A stretch of 64,000 nucleotides of DNA from Thioalkalivibrio sp. ALJ24 (GTDB taxonomy: Bacteria > Pseudomonadota > Gammaproteobacteria > Ectothiorhodospirales > Ectothiorhodospiraceae), in contig NZ_KB898729.1 in assembly GCF_000377785.1 (NCBI RefSeq), positions 183,486 through 247,485 of the forward strand, given 5' to 3'. The position numbers and the translations under genes were made by a program. Below the pieces are notes generated by a model. That model was not told the origin of the DNA. It was given only the letters and a program-made list of their open reading frames with translations, and searched no databases. Below, one piece after another: positions 37,504 through 46,822 of this stretch; the stretch's first letter is position 1, and every line of letters begins with the position of its first letter.

Positions 37504-39156
37504 ATGGCTGAACCGATTGCCTCCGGCGGCCGATCCCTGCTGATCCGTGTAATCCTCGGTGTGGTCGCGGTCACCGTGATCATCCACAGCGCCCTGTTTC
37601 TGGGGATCGATCAGGTGGTCAGCCGGCAGTTCGACGACCTGCACCACGAACGCATGGACCGACTGGCCGAGCAGGTGGATGAACGCATCCGCGAGGAGCT
37701 CCGGCGCCAGTCCCGTCTGACCGAACTCCTGGTCCGCGATGCCGACCTGATCAACAGTACCTATTACCACCTCTACCTCGAGGGCGAGCAGCATCATCCC
37801 GAGGCGGCCGTGCGTCGCCAGGCCGAGGCGTTCGAGCTGGAGCAGGTGTCCCTGTGGGCCGCCAGCGACGAACGCAAGGTGGCTTCCAGCCGCTCGTCGG
37901 GGGATACCATGGCCTTCAACCCGGCGGGCGACGGACGGGAGGCCTTCGTGACCTTCGAGGACGGGGGCTTCTGGCTGGTGGCCCGTCAGGCGATCGAGCA
38001 CAACAACGTGGACATCGCCTGGCTGGTCACGGCCACCCCGCTGGATGAACTGGTGGCGTCGTTGCGCGACACGCATTCTGCCCGTATCGAACGTGCCGAC
38101 GGCGAGCAGGCCGGCGCCGGGGTCCGGCGCATTCCTCTCACCGACGACTCCGATCCCTCGCGGGCCGCGCTGGATGTGATGGCGCCGGATACGGTGGCGC
38201 GGGCGCTGGATGACGTGAAGGCCCTGCTGACGATCACCCTGGCGGTTGCGGCCCTGTTGCTGGCCATCGCGCTGGTTGTGGTGCTGCGCATCCAGCTGCG
38301 CCCGGTGGATACAGTGGTGGAGCACCTGGGGCATATCGCGCGTGGTGAATTCGGCTACCAGGCGCCGCAGCCTTCCGGGGCCGGCGAGCTCTCCCGCCTG
38401 GTTCAGGCCTTCAACGACATGTCCCGCGACCTGGCGCGGCTGCGTGACGTGGAGCGCCGGTTGCAGCACGAGGAGCAGCTCTCCGCGATCGGACGCGTGG
38501 CGGCGCGGGTGGCGCATGACATCAACAATCCGCTGACCGTGATCAGCAGCGTGGCCGCCAACCTGCAGCGGGACGCCACCCTGGCCGATCAGCAGCGCGA
38601 GATGGTGAACATGATCGACCATCACTGCCAACGCTGTTCCCGGACCGTGCAGGAACTCCTGGAGTACGGTCGGCCGGTGACCCCGCGGATCCAGCGGGTT
38701 GATCTGCATGCCCTGCTCGCCGGCGTGGTGAGCCGGCAGTCCCGGCGCTGGCAGATCCCGATCCGGCTCGAGCCCGCGACGGGCGAGGATCTCCCCGAAC
38801 CGGAGCTCGACCCGATTCTGGTCGAGCAGATGCTGGACAATCTGATCGACAACGCCGCCCAGGCGGCCCCGGAGGGTTCGGTGGAGGTGCGGCTCGGTGT
38901 GGTGGGCGGGGATTGCCACATCGAGATCCTCGACGACGGACCGGGATTTGCCGCAAGTGAACTGGGGCAGGTCTTCGAGCCGTTCTTCACGACCAGGCGG
39001 GACGGGACCGGGCTGGGCCTGGCCAGCGTGCTTCGGGTGGTACGGGCGCACGACGGCGATATCGAGCTGGGGCAGGGCCCCGGTGGCCGGGTGCGGATCC
39101 GGCTGCCCCTGCGCCAGGCGAGGGGGATAGCGGAGGAGCCTGACGGTACCGGCTGA
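37504..39156 (+). CDS. Sensor histidine kinase
   Basis: 550 residues: membrane helix (about 12-34), a periplasmic domain of about 200 residues, second helix (about 237-262), HAMP (about 263-320), DHp with H338 in VAHDINNPL, and a HATPase with DNLIDNAAQAA, DDGPGF and GTGLGLASV. The periplasmic domain (residues 40-235) resembles double-Cache sensors only loosely. It follows the PstS-like gene by about 95 nt on the same strand; the pair could work as binding protein plus kinase. Its partner is the NtrC-type regulator upstream. Confidence 0.93.
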   Translation: MAEPIASGGRSLLIRVILGVVAVTVIIHSALFLGIDQVVSRQFDDLHHERMDRLAEQVDERIREELRRQSRLTELLVRDADLINSTYYHLYLEGEQHHPEAAVRRQAEAFELEQVSLWAASDERKVASSRSSGDTMAFNPAGDGREAFVTFEDGGFWLVARQAIEHNNVDIAWLVTATPLDELVASLRDTHSARIERADGEQAGAGVRRIPLTDDSDPSRAALDVMAPDTVARALDDVKALLTITLAVAALLLAIALVVVLRIQLRPVDTVVEHLGHIARGEFGYQAPQPSGAGELSRLVQAFNDMSRDLARLRDVERRLQHEEQLSAIGRVAARVAHDINNPLTVISSVAANLQRDATLADQQREMVNMIDHHCQRCSRTVQELLEYGRPVTPRIQRVDLHALLAGVVSRQSRRWQIPIRLEPATGEDLPEPELDPILVEQMLDNLIDNAAQAAPEGSVEVRLGVVGGDCHIEILDDGPGFAASELGQVFEPFFTTRRDGTGLGLASVLRVVRAHDGDIELGQGPGGRVRIRLPLRQARGIAEEPDGTG

Positions 39157-39192
39157 CCGGCTTGCGGTGGGAGTGGCCTGCTCCGGACAATG

Positions 39193-39226
39193 AAAAAGGG
39201 CGCCGAAACCGGGGTTTCGACGCCCT
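39193..39226 (-). terminator. Intrinsic terminator of the beta-propeller gene
   Basis: On the minus strand AGGGCG..CGAAACC pairs with GGTTTCG..CGCCCT and is followed by TTTTT. It begins 33 nt beyond the stop codon at 39259. Confidence 0.8.
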
Positions 39227-39258
39227 GACCCTGGTAAGCGTGACCGGTGTCCGGCAGC

Positions 39259-40494
39259 TTACCGCGGCAGTTCCTCGAAGACGTTGGTCCAGACGTTCAG
39301 GACCTGTCCACCGCCCTCGCGGCCGCCGGTCTCGATCTCGTCGACCACTTCGTAGCTTTCCATGTCGACCTTGTGCAGATTGCCGTCGCCGGCGTTGGAG
39401 ACGTAGCCGTAGCGGCCGTCCTCGGTGAAGGCCACATGGCCCATGCGCCCTTCACCGATGGTCAGGTCGGCCACCGGCTTCATCTTCTCCAGATCGATGA
39501 TGGTGATCACGTTGTTGCCGTAGTTGGTCACCACCACGTGCTGGCCATCCGGACTGTTGTAGGAATGCCCGACCCCGTTGCTGGCGGTGGTGATCCGGTC
39601 CACGAGTTCCTTGCTCTCGGCGTCGAAGAACGCCACCTCGCGGCCGCGGGCATCCCCGCCCGGTCCACGGTTCAGGACCATGAACATGCTGCCATCCTGG
39701 GTGAAGTTGCCGTGATGGGCCTCTTCGACCTCCTCACCGGTCAGCGGCATGGTGAGCCGGTCGATTTCCGGGAAGCCATCCCGGGTCATGTCCAGGACCA
39801 CCACGCCGGGGCCTTTGTGGTCATCCCCTTCGTGTACCAGCCAGAGTTCGTCACCATTCGGGCTCGGTACGGCGTAATGGGGTGAGGTGGGCGAATCGAC
39901 CTTCTCGGTGCTCCAGTCCTGCGTATCGACCACGACCATCCGGTTGTCCACCCGGTCCATGGTGAAGAAGTAGCGGCTGTCGTCGGTCCAGGCGTTATGC
40001 ATCGAGGTCACTCCATCCGGCTCGCCGCGGACGTCGATGTCGAGCTTTTGGGTGATCTCGTTGCTCGCGGTGTCGATGAAGGTGACCCGCAGCTTGCCGT
40101 CGCTGAGGGCCCAGTGGTCGACGCCCACCATTTCCCCGTCGGGGCTCACCAGGCCGTGTTTGGGCCGGTTCCCCGTGGCGATCCGGTCGGTCACCTCGTA
40201 GTTTTCGAGGTCGATCGCCACCACGTCCGTTTCGCCTTCACCGGCGCAGCTGACATACACCTGGCTGGCGTCCGGCGTGGTGCTGCCCAGGGTGCCCCCG
40301 GCGCAGGTGTTCAGGCTGGCCACGAGTTCGTCGCTTCGGGTATCCACGATGTTGGCTTCGCCCTCGGCGTGCAGGTGGATGACCTCGTCCGGCCACACCG
40401 GGTCGGCGCTGGCACTGGCGAGGGGGACCATGGCGAGTGCCGCGGCTCCGGCGAGCATGCCGGTCACCGCTTGATTGATCGGATTCTTGCGCAT
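39259..40494 (-). CDS. Periplasmic YVTN-type beta-propeller protein
   Basis: 411 residues with a signal peptide (about 1-31, ASASA-D). The rest consists of about seven propeller repeats such as VAIDLENYEVTDRIATGNRPKHGLVSPDG, VVVDTQDW and ITIIDLEKMKPVADLTIG. It resembles the YncE/cytochrome cd1-like propeller group but has no CxxCH haem site. Two cysteines (NTCAGG, VSCAGE) may pair. No enzyme activity can be assigned. A sigma-54-type promoter and twin palindromes lie upstream, and it converges on the sensor kinase. Confidence 0.85.
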   Translation of the reverse strand: MRKNPINQAVTGMLAGAAALAMVPLASASADPVWPDEVIHLHAEGEANIVDTRSDELVASLNTCAGGTLGSTTPDASQVYVSCAGEGETDVVAIDLENYEVTDRIATGNRPKHGLVSPDGEMVGVDHWALSDGKLRVTFIDTASNEITQKLDIDVRGEPDGVTSMHNAWTDDSRYFFTMDRVDNRMVVVDTQDWSTEKVDSPTSPHYAVPSPNGDELWLVHEGDDHKGPGVVVLDMTRDGFPEIDRLTMPLTGEEVEEAHHGNFTQDGSMFMVLNRGPGGDARGREVAFFDAESKELVDRITTASNGVGHSYNSPDGQHVVVTNYGNNVITIIDLEKMKPVADLTIGEGRMGHVAFTEDGRYGYVSNAGDGNLHKVDMESYEVVDEIETGGREGGGQVLNVWTNVFEELPR

Positions 40495-40559
40495 TGTGTT
40501 GGACCTCCGTCCTGCTTTTTTCTCGGGTGGTTGAAGCGCGGAGCTTCATCCAGTCGGGA

Positions 40560-40575
40560 TGCAAGGATCGCACCA
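40560..40575 (-). promoter_or_regulatory. Sigma-54 (-24/-12) promoter of the beta-propeller gene
   Basis: On the minus strand TGGTGCGATCCTTGCA has the invariant GG and GC, the full TTGCA -12 element and CG of the -24 block; it differs from TGGCACGNNNNTTGCW in two bases. Transcription would begin near 40549, about 55 nt before the start codon. Confidence 0.7.
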
Positions 40576-40603
40576 ACGTAAAAACAGATACTTGAAGGTG
40601 AAT

Positions 40604-40655
40604 GTGGGGCATTTTGCCCTGTTGTGCCCGACACCACAGGGGCAAAATGCCCCAC
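40604..40655. promoter_or_regulatory. Twin palindromes, candidate enhancer sites
   Basis: Two copies of the same palindrome, GGGCA-TTT-TGCCC (centre 40613) and GGGCA-AAA-TGCCC (centre 40646), lie 33 bp apart, about three helical turns. Because one is the inverse of the other, the whole block also forms a 23-24 bp hairpin arm around a 5-nt loop. It sits 31-78 bp upstream of the -24 element, where NtrC-type regulators bind. The rest of this 307-bp gap, up to the hydrolase start, has no other clear feature. Confidence 0.6.
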
Positions 40656-40801
40656 TTGGGGCTCGTTTCTTGTCCTTGTCTCCGGTTCACGTCCGTACTT
40701 GAAAACGCCGGCCGGAATCGCCATAAGGGCAGATGTATCCGGCCTTTCAGTGGCTCCGCCAGCGAATGGCAGACAACCGGCAAGGGAGTAATCGGCGACC
40801 C

Positions 40802-42817
40802 ATGACTACCACTGCGACCTCGGGCGTTCGGGTTATCGAGAACACCTGGATCACCCTGAGCGACGGCTGCCGTCTGGCCGCCCGCATCTGGCTGCCGGAG
40901 GACGCCGAGCACAACCCGGTGCCGGCGATCCTCGAGTACATCCCCTACCGCAAGAACGACCACAAGGCCCTGCGTGATGCGGAGGTGCACGGGTTCTTCG
41001 CCGCGCATGGATACGCCGGGGTGCGCGTGGATCTGCGCGGCAGCGGCGACTCGGAGGGCGTGCTGCGCGACGAATACCTGCAGCAGGAACTCGAGGACGG
41101 CCTCGAGGTGATCCGCTGGATCGCGCAGCAACCCTGGTGTTCCGGCAGGGTCGGGCTGTTCGGGCTGTCCTGGGGCGGTTTCAACGGGCTGCAGCTGGCG
41201 GCCCTGCAGCCGCCGGAGCTGGGGGCGGTGATCTCGGTATGTTCGTCGGATGACCGCTATGCCGACGACGTGCACTACATGGGCGGCTGCCTGCTGACCG
41301 ACAACCTCTCATGGGCCTCGACCATGTTCGGTTTCAACTCCTGCCCGCCGGACCCGCGGGTGGTCGGGGAGGATCGCTGGCGCGAGATGTGGCTCGAGCG
41401 GCTGGAGGGGTCCGGCCTGTGGATCCGCAACTGGCTGGAGCACCAGCGCCGCGACGACTACTGGCGCCATGCCTCGGTGTGCGAGGACTACAGCGCGATC
41501 CAGGTCCCGGTGATGGCGGTCAGCGGCTGGGCCGACGGCTACTCCAATACGGTGTTCCGCCTGCTCGAGCACCTGCAGGTGCCGCGCGCCGGGCTGGTGG
41601 GGCCCTGGGGCCACAAGTATCCGCACATGGGCGGGCCCGGGCCGACCATCGACTTCCTCGGTGAATGCGTGCGCTGGTGGGACCATTGGCTCAAGGGCAT
41701 CGACCGCGGCGTGGACGCCGATCCGATGGCACGGCTGTGGCTGCACGACGCGCGCAGCCCGCTGGTCCCGGAGATCACCGGTGAGTGGATCGCCGAGCAG
41801 TGCTGGCCCAGCCCCAACATCCACTACCACGAATTCGGTCTGGCCCGGGGGCGCCTGGTCGCCGGCGGCGAACGCACCGACGAAGCGGAAACCCTGACCA
41901 TCCGCAGTCCGCTGAGCGTGGGACTGTTCGCCGGCAAGTGGTGTTCCTACGCCGAGACCACCGACCTGCCTTCGGATCAGCGCCTGGAAGATGGCGGCGC
42001 ACTGGTGTTCGAGACCGATCCGCTGGACGAAGACTTCGACCTGCTGGGCGATACCGAACTCGAACTGGAGATCGAGGCCGATCGTCCGGTGGCGCAGGTC
42101 GCCGCGCGCCTGTCCGATGTGGACCCCGAGGACCGGGCCACCCGCGTCACCTTCGGCATCCGCAATCTGACGCATCGCGACGGGCACGAGGAGCCGCAGC
42201 CGCTGGAGCCCGGGCGGCGCTACCGTGTCCGCTTCCGGCTGAACGAGGTGGCCCAGCGGTTTCGCCGCGGTCATCGGATTCGCCTGTCAATCTCCAGTTC
42301 CTACTGGCCGCTGGCGTGGCCGGCACCGGAACCCGCACGTCTGACCCTGCATCTGGAAGGTTGCTGCCTGCATCTGCCGGAACGCCGGGTTGGCGCCGAC
42401 ACCCCCGTCCCGAGGGATCTTGGCGAGCCGCGGCATGCCCCCACCCCGGGGCATACCCTGCTGGCCCCGGCCCACCGGGAATGGAAGACCGAGCATAACC
42501 TGGCGACCAATGAGGTCGCCCTGAACGTGATCAACAACGACCCCGTGCTGCAGCTGCATGACAATGACCTGACCTTTGGCCGGGAGGTGCACGAACGCTA
42601 CAGCTACCGCAGCGAGTCCTACGACACCGTGCGGGGCGAGGTGGTGCAGACCCGGCATTTCCGCCGCGGCGACTGGTCGGCGCGCACGGTCACCCGCACG
42701 GTGCTGACCTCCACCCGCGACACCTTTCAGATCCGGGCCACCCTGGATGCCTACGACGGCGACGTGCGGATCTACGCGCACAGCTGGGACGAAAGCATCC
42801 CGCGCGACCACGTCTGA
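40802..42817 (+). CDS. CocE/NonD-family hydrolase
   Basis: 671 residues of the X-Pro dipeptidyl-peptidase S15 / CocE group. The N-terminal alpha/beta hydrolase has the nucleophile in GLSWGG (Ser about 123), a later Asp (SGWADGYSNT) and His (GPWGHKYPHMG). The C-terminal half is the jelly-roll domain of CocE-like enzymes. No signal peptide. Such enzymes cut acyl esters or amides, and the substrate is unknown. The next gene, 39 nt downstream, encodes an ATP-grasp enzyme, so the two may make and break, or trim and join, the same kind of bond. Confidence 0.88.
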   Translation: MTTTATSGVRVIENTWITLSDGCRLAARIWLPEDAEHNPVPAILEYIPYRKNDHKALRDAEVHGFFAAHGYAGVRVDLRGSGDSEGVLRDEYLQQELEDGLEVIRWIAQQPWCSGRVGLFGLSWGGFNGLQLAALQPPELGAVISVCSSDDRYADDVHYMGGCLLTDNLSWASTMFGFNSCPPDPRVVGEDRWREMWLERLEGSGLWIRNWLEHQRRDDYWRHASVCEDYSAIQVPVMAVSGWADGYSNTVFRLLEHLQVPRAGLVGPWGHKYPHMGGPGPTIDFLGECVRWWDHWLKGIDRGVDADPMARLWLHDARSPLVPEITGEWIAEQCWPSPNIHYHEFGLARGRLVAGGERTDEAETLTIRSPLSVGLFAGKWCSYAETTDLPSDQRLEDGGALVFETDPLDEDFDLLGDTELELEIEADRPVAQVAARLSDVDPEDRATRVTFGIRNLTHRDGHEEPQPLEPGRRYRVRFRLNEVAQRFRRGHRIRLSISSSYWPLAWPAPEPARLTLHLEGCCLHLPERRVGADTPVPRDLGEPRHAPTPGHTLLAPAHREWKTEHNLATNEVALNVINNDPVLQLHDNDLTFGREVHERYSYRSESYDTVRGEVVQTRHFRRGDWSARTVTRTVLTSTRDTFQIRATLDAYDGDVRIYAHSWDESIPRDHV

Positions 42818-42856
42818 ACCTGAAACCTGCTGAACCGGGACACCGGGAGGAGCGGC

Positions 42857-44158
42857 ATGAGCGACAAGAAACACGTCTTCGTAGTGGGCATGGATGCCTT
42901 CAACCGGGCCAAGCTGGAACGCCTGCCCCAGGCGGCCGAATGCGAGTTCCACGCGGCCCTGGATTTCGAGGACATCCGCAATGTCGATGCCTTCGACCTG
43001 GAGGAGCTGATCGAGCGCGCGGCCTCGCGCATCGAACAGGCCGGGGTGGGGGTGGACGCCATCGTGAGCTTCTACGATTTCCCCGGGACGGTGATGGTGC
43101 CGCTGCTGGCCGAGCGCTTCGGCGTGCCCGGCCCCTCGCTGGAGGCGGTGCTCAAGTGCGAGAACAAGTACTGGAGCCGGCTCGAGCAGCGCAAGGTGAT
43201 CCCCGAGCACATCCCGCGCTTCCAGGCCTTCGACCCGCACGACGATGAGGCCTGGTCGAAGCTCGACATGCTGCCGCCGTTCTGGATCAAGCCGATCAAA
43301 TCGTTCCGCTCGTTCCTCGCCTTCCAGATCAACGACGAGCGCCAGTTCCGCTCGGTGATGTCGATCTGCCGCGAGAAAGGCAGCTTCATCGGCGGACCCT
43401 TCGCCTGGCTGATGCAGCGCTCCGGCGCGCCGCCGGAGATCGCCGAGATGCCCGAGAGCTTCGTCGCCGAGTCGCCGATCGGCGGATGGCAGTGCACCCT
43501 GGAGGGCTACAGTCACAACGGCCGCGTGCATATCTATGGCGTGGTCGACTCGGTGCGCGAGCAGGACAGCTCCTCGTTCTCGCGCTACGAGTACCCCTCG
43601 TCCCTGCCGCTGGAGATCCAGCACCGGATGATGGACCTCGCGCGGCTGGCGGTGCAGCAAATCGGCCTGGACAACTCGCCGTTCAACGCCGAGTTCTTCT
43701 ACGACCAGACCGGCGATCAGGTGTGGCTGCTGGAGATCAATCCGCGCATCTCTCAGGCCCACACCGACATCTTCGAGAAGGTCCACGGGGTCTCCCACCA
43801 CTCGGTGATGGTGGACCTCGCTCTGGGGCGCAAGCCCGCGCCCATGGAACGGCGCGGCCAGTTCAACGTGGCCGCGCATTTCATGTTCCGTACCCATGAG
43901 AGCGGGTGGGTGCGGCGCGTCCCCAGCGCCGAGGCGATCACCCGGCTGAAGACCCGCCAGCCCGGCACCGAGGTCAAGATCCCGGTGAAGCCGGGGCAGC
44001 ACCTCAAGGACCTGCAGGGCCAGGACATGTACAGCTTCGAGATCGCCAACGTGTTCATCGGCGGGCGCGACCGGGTCGATCTGCTGGACAAGTACGACGA
44101 GGCCCTGGCGGTTCTGCAGTTCGACATCGAGAAGGACACCGAGGCGGTCATCACCTGA
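42857..44158 (+). CDS. ATP-grasp ligase of unknown substrate
   Basis: 433 residues. The ATP-grasp core is visible: KCENKYWSRL, FWIKPIKSF with the ATP-binding Lys, FVAESPIGGWQCTLEGYS, and the Mg-binding NAEFFYD and WLLEINPRISQAHTDI. The family joins a carboxyl group to an amine or thiol through an acyl phosphate. N-terminal 1-100 is a Rossmann-like substrate domain; the C-terminal 90 residues are unassigned. A strong GGGAGGAG ribosome site precedes the start. It is linked to the CocE-type hydrolase. Confidence 0.85.
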   Translation: MSDKKHVFVVGMDAFNRAKLERLPQAAECEFHAALDFEDIRNVDAFDLEELIERAASRIEQAGVGVDAIVSFYDFPGTVMVPLLAERFGVPGPSLEAVLKCENKYWSRLEQRKVIPEHIPRFQAFDPHDDEAWSKLDMLPPFWIKPIKSFRSFLAFQINDERQFRSVMSICREKGSFIGGPFAWLMQRSGAPPEIAEMPESFVAESPIGGWQCTLEGYSHNGRVHIYGVVDSVREQDSSSFSRYEYPSSLPLEIQHRMMDLARLAVQQIGLDNSPFNAEFFYDQTGDQVWLLEINPRISQAHTDIFEKVHGVSHHSVMVDLALGRKPAPMERRGQFNVAAHFMFRTHESGWVRRVPSAEAITRLKTRQPGTEVKIPVKPGQHLKDLQGQDMYSFEIANVFIGGRDRVDLLDKYDEALAVLQFDIEKDTEAVIT

Positions 44159-44187
44159 CGCGACCATGGGGTCGTGCGGGGCGCATG

Positions 44188-44219
44188 AAAAAGGCCCGGT
44201 CCCCCGAAGGGGCCGGGCC
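44188..44219 (-). terminator. Intrinsic terminator of fbp
   Basis: On the minus strand GGCCCGG..CCCC, TTCG loop, GGGG..CCGGGCC is followed by TTTTT. It lies 55 nt past the fbp stop and between two convergent genes. Confidence 0.8.
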
Positions 44220-44273
44220 CTGCAATGTCGGGTCGGCGGGCCGCGAAGTCCGTCGCGGCCCGCCGGGGCGCGA

Positions 44274-45287
44274 TCAGCCCTCGTTGTGGTAGCGGGTTAC
44301 GCGTTCCACGTCGTTCTTCGCGCCCAGCACCACCGGCACGCGCTGATGGATGTCCTTCGGCGGGACCTCCATGATGCGCTGGCGCCCGGTGGTGGAGGCA
44401 CCGCCGGCCTGCTCGACGATGTAGCTCATCGGGTTGGCCTCGTACATCAGGCGCAGCTTGCCTTCCTGGCCCTTGGCGGTGGTCTTGGAGTCCAGCGGGT
44501 ACATGAAGATGCCGCCACGCGACAGGATGCGATGCACCTCGGCGACCATGGAGGCGACCCAGCGCATGTTGTAGTCCTTGCCCAGGGCGCCTTCCTTGCC
44601 GGCCAGGCACTCGTCGACATAGCGCTTGATCGGGGCCTCCCAGAAGCGCATGTTCGACATGTTGATGGCGAACTCCTGGGTGTCCTCGGGGATGTGGACC
44701 TTTTCCTTGGTCAGCAGGAACTCGCCGAAGTCCTTGTCCAGGGTGAACATGTTCACGCCCTGGCCGGTGGTCAGCACCATCATGGTGGACGGGCCGTACA
44801 GGCAGTAACCGGCGGCCACCTGGGTGGTGCCGGGCTGCAGGAAATCCTCGGCCTTCGGGTTCTCGACGCCTTCCGGTGCCTTCAGGATCGAGAAGATGGT
44901 GCCGACGGAGACGTTCACGTCGATGTTGGAGGAGCCGTCCAGCGGGTCGAACAGCACCAGGTAGTGGCCGCGTGGGGCGTCCTTGGGCAGTTCGAGGATC
45001 TCGTCCAGTTCCTCGGAGGCCAGGCCGGCGACATGACCGTTGTGCGACAGCGCCTCGATGAACACCTCGTTGGTGATCACGTCCAGCTTCTTCTGGGTCT
45101 CGCCCTGCACGTTCTCCGAGCCGGCCGAGCCGAGGACGCCGACCAGGTCGCCCTTGTCGACCAGCGCCGAGATCTTCTTGCAGGCGGTGGCGATGTCGTT
45201 GAGCAGGCCGGTGAACTCGCCGGTGGCGCCCTGGATCCCGCGCTGGGTTTCGATGATGTAGTTGGTCAGTGTCGTGCCGATATGCAT
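44274..45287 (-). CDS. fbp: Fructose-1,6-bisphosphatase class 1
   Basis: 337 residues of the class I family. [39 protein letters not shown] and [20 protein letters not shown] give the metal and substrate sites. It serves gluconeogenesis and, in an autotroph, the Calvin cycle. I prefer the ATG at 45287 ([11 protein letters not shown]), which has AGGAT upstream and the usual length; an in-frame ATG at 45323 would add 12 residues. It diverges from the phosphofructokinase gene. Confidence 0.96.
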   Translation of the reverse strand: MHIGTTLTNYIIETQRGIQGATGEFTGLLNDIATACKKISALVDKGDLVGVLGSAGSENVQGETQKKLDVITNEVFIEALSHNGHVAGLASEELDEILELPKDAPRGHYLVLFDPLDGSSNIDVNVSVGTIFSILKAPEGVENPKAEDFLQPGTTQVAAGYCLYGPSTMMVLTTGQGVNMFTLDKDFGEFLLTKEKVHIPEDTQEFAINMSNMRFWEAPIKRYVDECLAGKEGALGKDYNMRWVASMVAEVHRILSRGGIFMYPLDSKTTAKGQEGKLRLMYEANPMSYIVEQAGGASTTGRQRIMEVPPKDIHQRVPVVLGAKNDVERVTRYHNEG

Positions 45288-45463
45288 ATTGCCGATCCTG
45301 ATGGTTGTGAGTCCGTGCGACATCGGGGCACTCTTGGGGCGAAGGTCGCCGCGGGGGTGGCCGAACCCGCCACCCCGGCCCGTGTCTTAACCGGCACAGT
45401 GTAGCAAAAGCCGACGCGGGGGCCGATGCGCGTCCGAATGCAGCGAATTCCGGGGAGAAAAGC

Positions 45464-46729
45464 ATGCCGCAGAACGCTTTGTATGCCCAGTCCGGCGGGG
45501 TCACCGCCGTCATCAATGCCAGCGCCTGGGGGGTGATCGAGGCCGTGCGTGGCCACCCGGCCCATTTCGGGCGCATCTATGCCGCGCGCGACGGGATCCT
45601 GGGCGCGCTGCGCGAGGAGCTGATCGATCTCGATCACGAAGATCCTTTGACGCTGCAGGCCCTGAAGCATACCCCCGGTGGTGCGTTCGGGTCCTGCCGC
45701 TTCGACCTGGGCGATCCGGACACCCACCCCGAGCAGTACGAGCGCCTGGTGGAGGTCTTTCGCGCCCACGACATCGGCTACTTCTTCTACAACGGGGGCG
45801 GCGGCTCCATGGATACCGCCCTCAAGGTCGCGAAGATGGGTGACCGCATGGGCTACCCGATCACCGCGGTGGGCGTGCCCAAGACCATCGACAACGACCT
45901 GGCGATCACCGATTCCAGTCCGGGTTTCGGTTCGGCAGCCAAGTTCATCGCCACCACCGTGCGCGAGGCCAGCCTGGACGTGGAGTCCATGCACACCAGC
46001 TCGACCAAGGTCTTCATTCTCGAGGTGATGGGGCGGCATGCTGGCTGGCTGGCGGCCGCCGCCGCGCTGGCCCAGGAGTTCGACGGCCAGCCGCCGATGC
46101 TGATCCTGTTCGCCGAGACGCCGTTCGACGAGGCGGACTTCATGGATCACCTCAACCGCACCATCGAGCGCCACGGGTACTGCGTGGTGGTGGTTTCCGA
46201 GGGCCTGAAGAACCCCGACGGGAGCCTGTTCTCGGTGGCCCAGAGCCACGACGTGTACGCCTACACCCAGCTGGGTGGCGCCGCGCCGCGGCTTTCCGAA
46301 CTGATCCGTGAAAAGACCGGGCACAAGCTGCACTGGGCGGTGGTCGACTACATCCAGCGGGCCGCGCGCCACATCGCGTCGAAGGTGGACGTGGAGCAGG
46401 CCTACGCCTGCGGGCGCGCCGCGGTGGAGGGTGTGGTGGCCGGCGAGCACAGCTTCATGCCGATCATCCGGCGCGATTCCACCCAGCCCTATCGCTGGAG
46501 CATCGGGCGCACCTCGCTGGAGAGCGTGGCCGATATCGAGCAGGGCATGCCGCGCGAACTGATCACCCCGGACGGCTACGGGATCACGCAGGAGGCGCGT
46601 GACTACCTGCGCCCGCTGATCCAGGGCGAGGACCAGCCGCCGTTCGAGCATGGCCTGCCCGCATATCCGCGCATCCGGGGCGAACTGCTGCCGAAACGCT
46701 GTCCGCCGTTCGACGTGGATCACGACTGA
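45464..46729 (+). CDS. 6-phosphofructokinase, probably PPi-dependent
   Basis: 421 residues of the PFK-A superfamily. The catalytic loop reads PKTIDNDL; the Lys is the mark of pyrophosphate-using enzymes (ATP enzymes have PGTIDND). The phosphoryl-donor loop reads NGGGGSMDTA rather than the common GGDD or GGDG. MGRHAGWLAAAAAL and FAETPFD are typical of the long clade. The reaction is reversible, which fits the divergent fbp. In chemolithoautotrophs such enzymes may also act on sedoheptulose phosphates. Confidence 0.88.
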   Translation: MPQNALYAQSGGVTAVINASAWGVIEAVRGHPAHFGRIYAARDGILGALREELIDLDHEDPLTLQALKHTPGGAFGSCRFDLGDPDTHPEQYERLVEVFRAHDIGYFFYNGGGGSMDTALKVAKMGDRMGYPITAVGVPKTIDNDLAITDSSPGFGSAAKFIATTVREASLDVESMHTSSTKVFILEVMGRHAGWLAAAAALAQEFDGQPPMLILFAETPFDEADFMDHLNRTIERHGYCVVVVSEGLKNPDGSLFSVAQSHDVYAYTQLGGAAPRLSELIREKTGHKLHWAVVDYIQRAARHIASKVDVEQAYACGRAAVEGVVAGEHSFMPIIRRDSTQPYRWSIGRTSLESVADIEQGMPRELITPDGYGITQEARDYLRPLIQGEDQPPFEHGLPAYPRIRGELLPKRCPPFDVDHD

Positions 46730-46752
46730 GTCCTGCGGGTCGGATCCGGGGC

Positions 46753-46780
46753 TTGGCGTGCACCGTCACCGGCGTAAGAT
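46753..46780 (+). promoter_or_regulatory. Sigma-70-type promoter of the PA2779-like gene
   Basis: TTGGCG (46753-46758) and TAAGAT (46775-46780) are separated by 16 bp. The start codon lies about 36 nt beyond the predicted transcription start. Confidence 0.5.
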
Positions 46781-46822
46781 AGAGAGACCCATCCCCAGCC
46801 CGAGCCTTCGAGGAGGCCAGCC

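Noticed and set aside
39259..40494. Nitrite reductase cd1 or thiocyanate dehydrogenase
   Set aside because: The propeller has no CxxCH haem site and is too short, with no copper-ligand pattern I could support.
40768..40783. Sigma-54-like TGGCAGACAACCGGCA before the hydrolase gene
   Set aside because: GG and GC are correctly spaced but the -12 element (CGGC) is poor and the leader would be only about 8 nt long.
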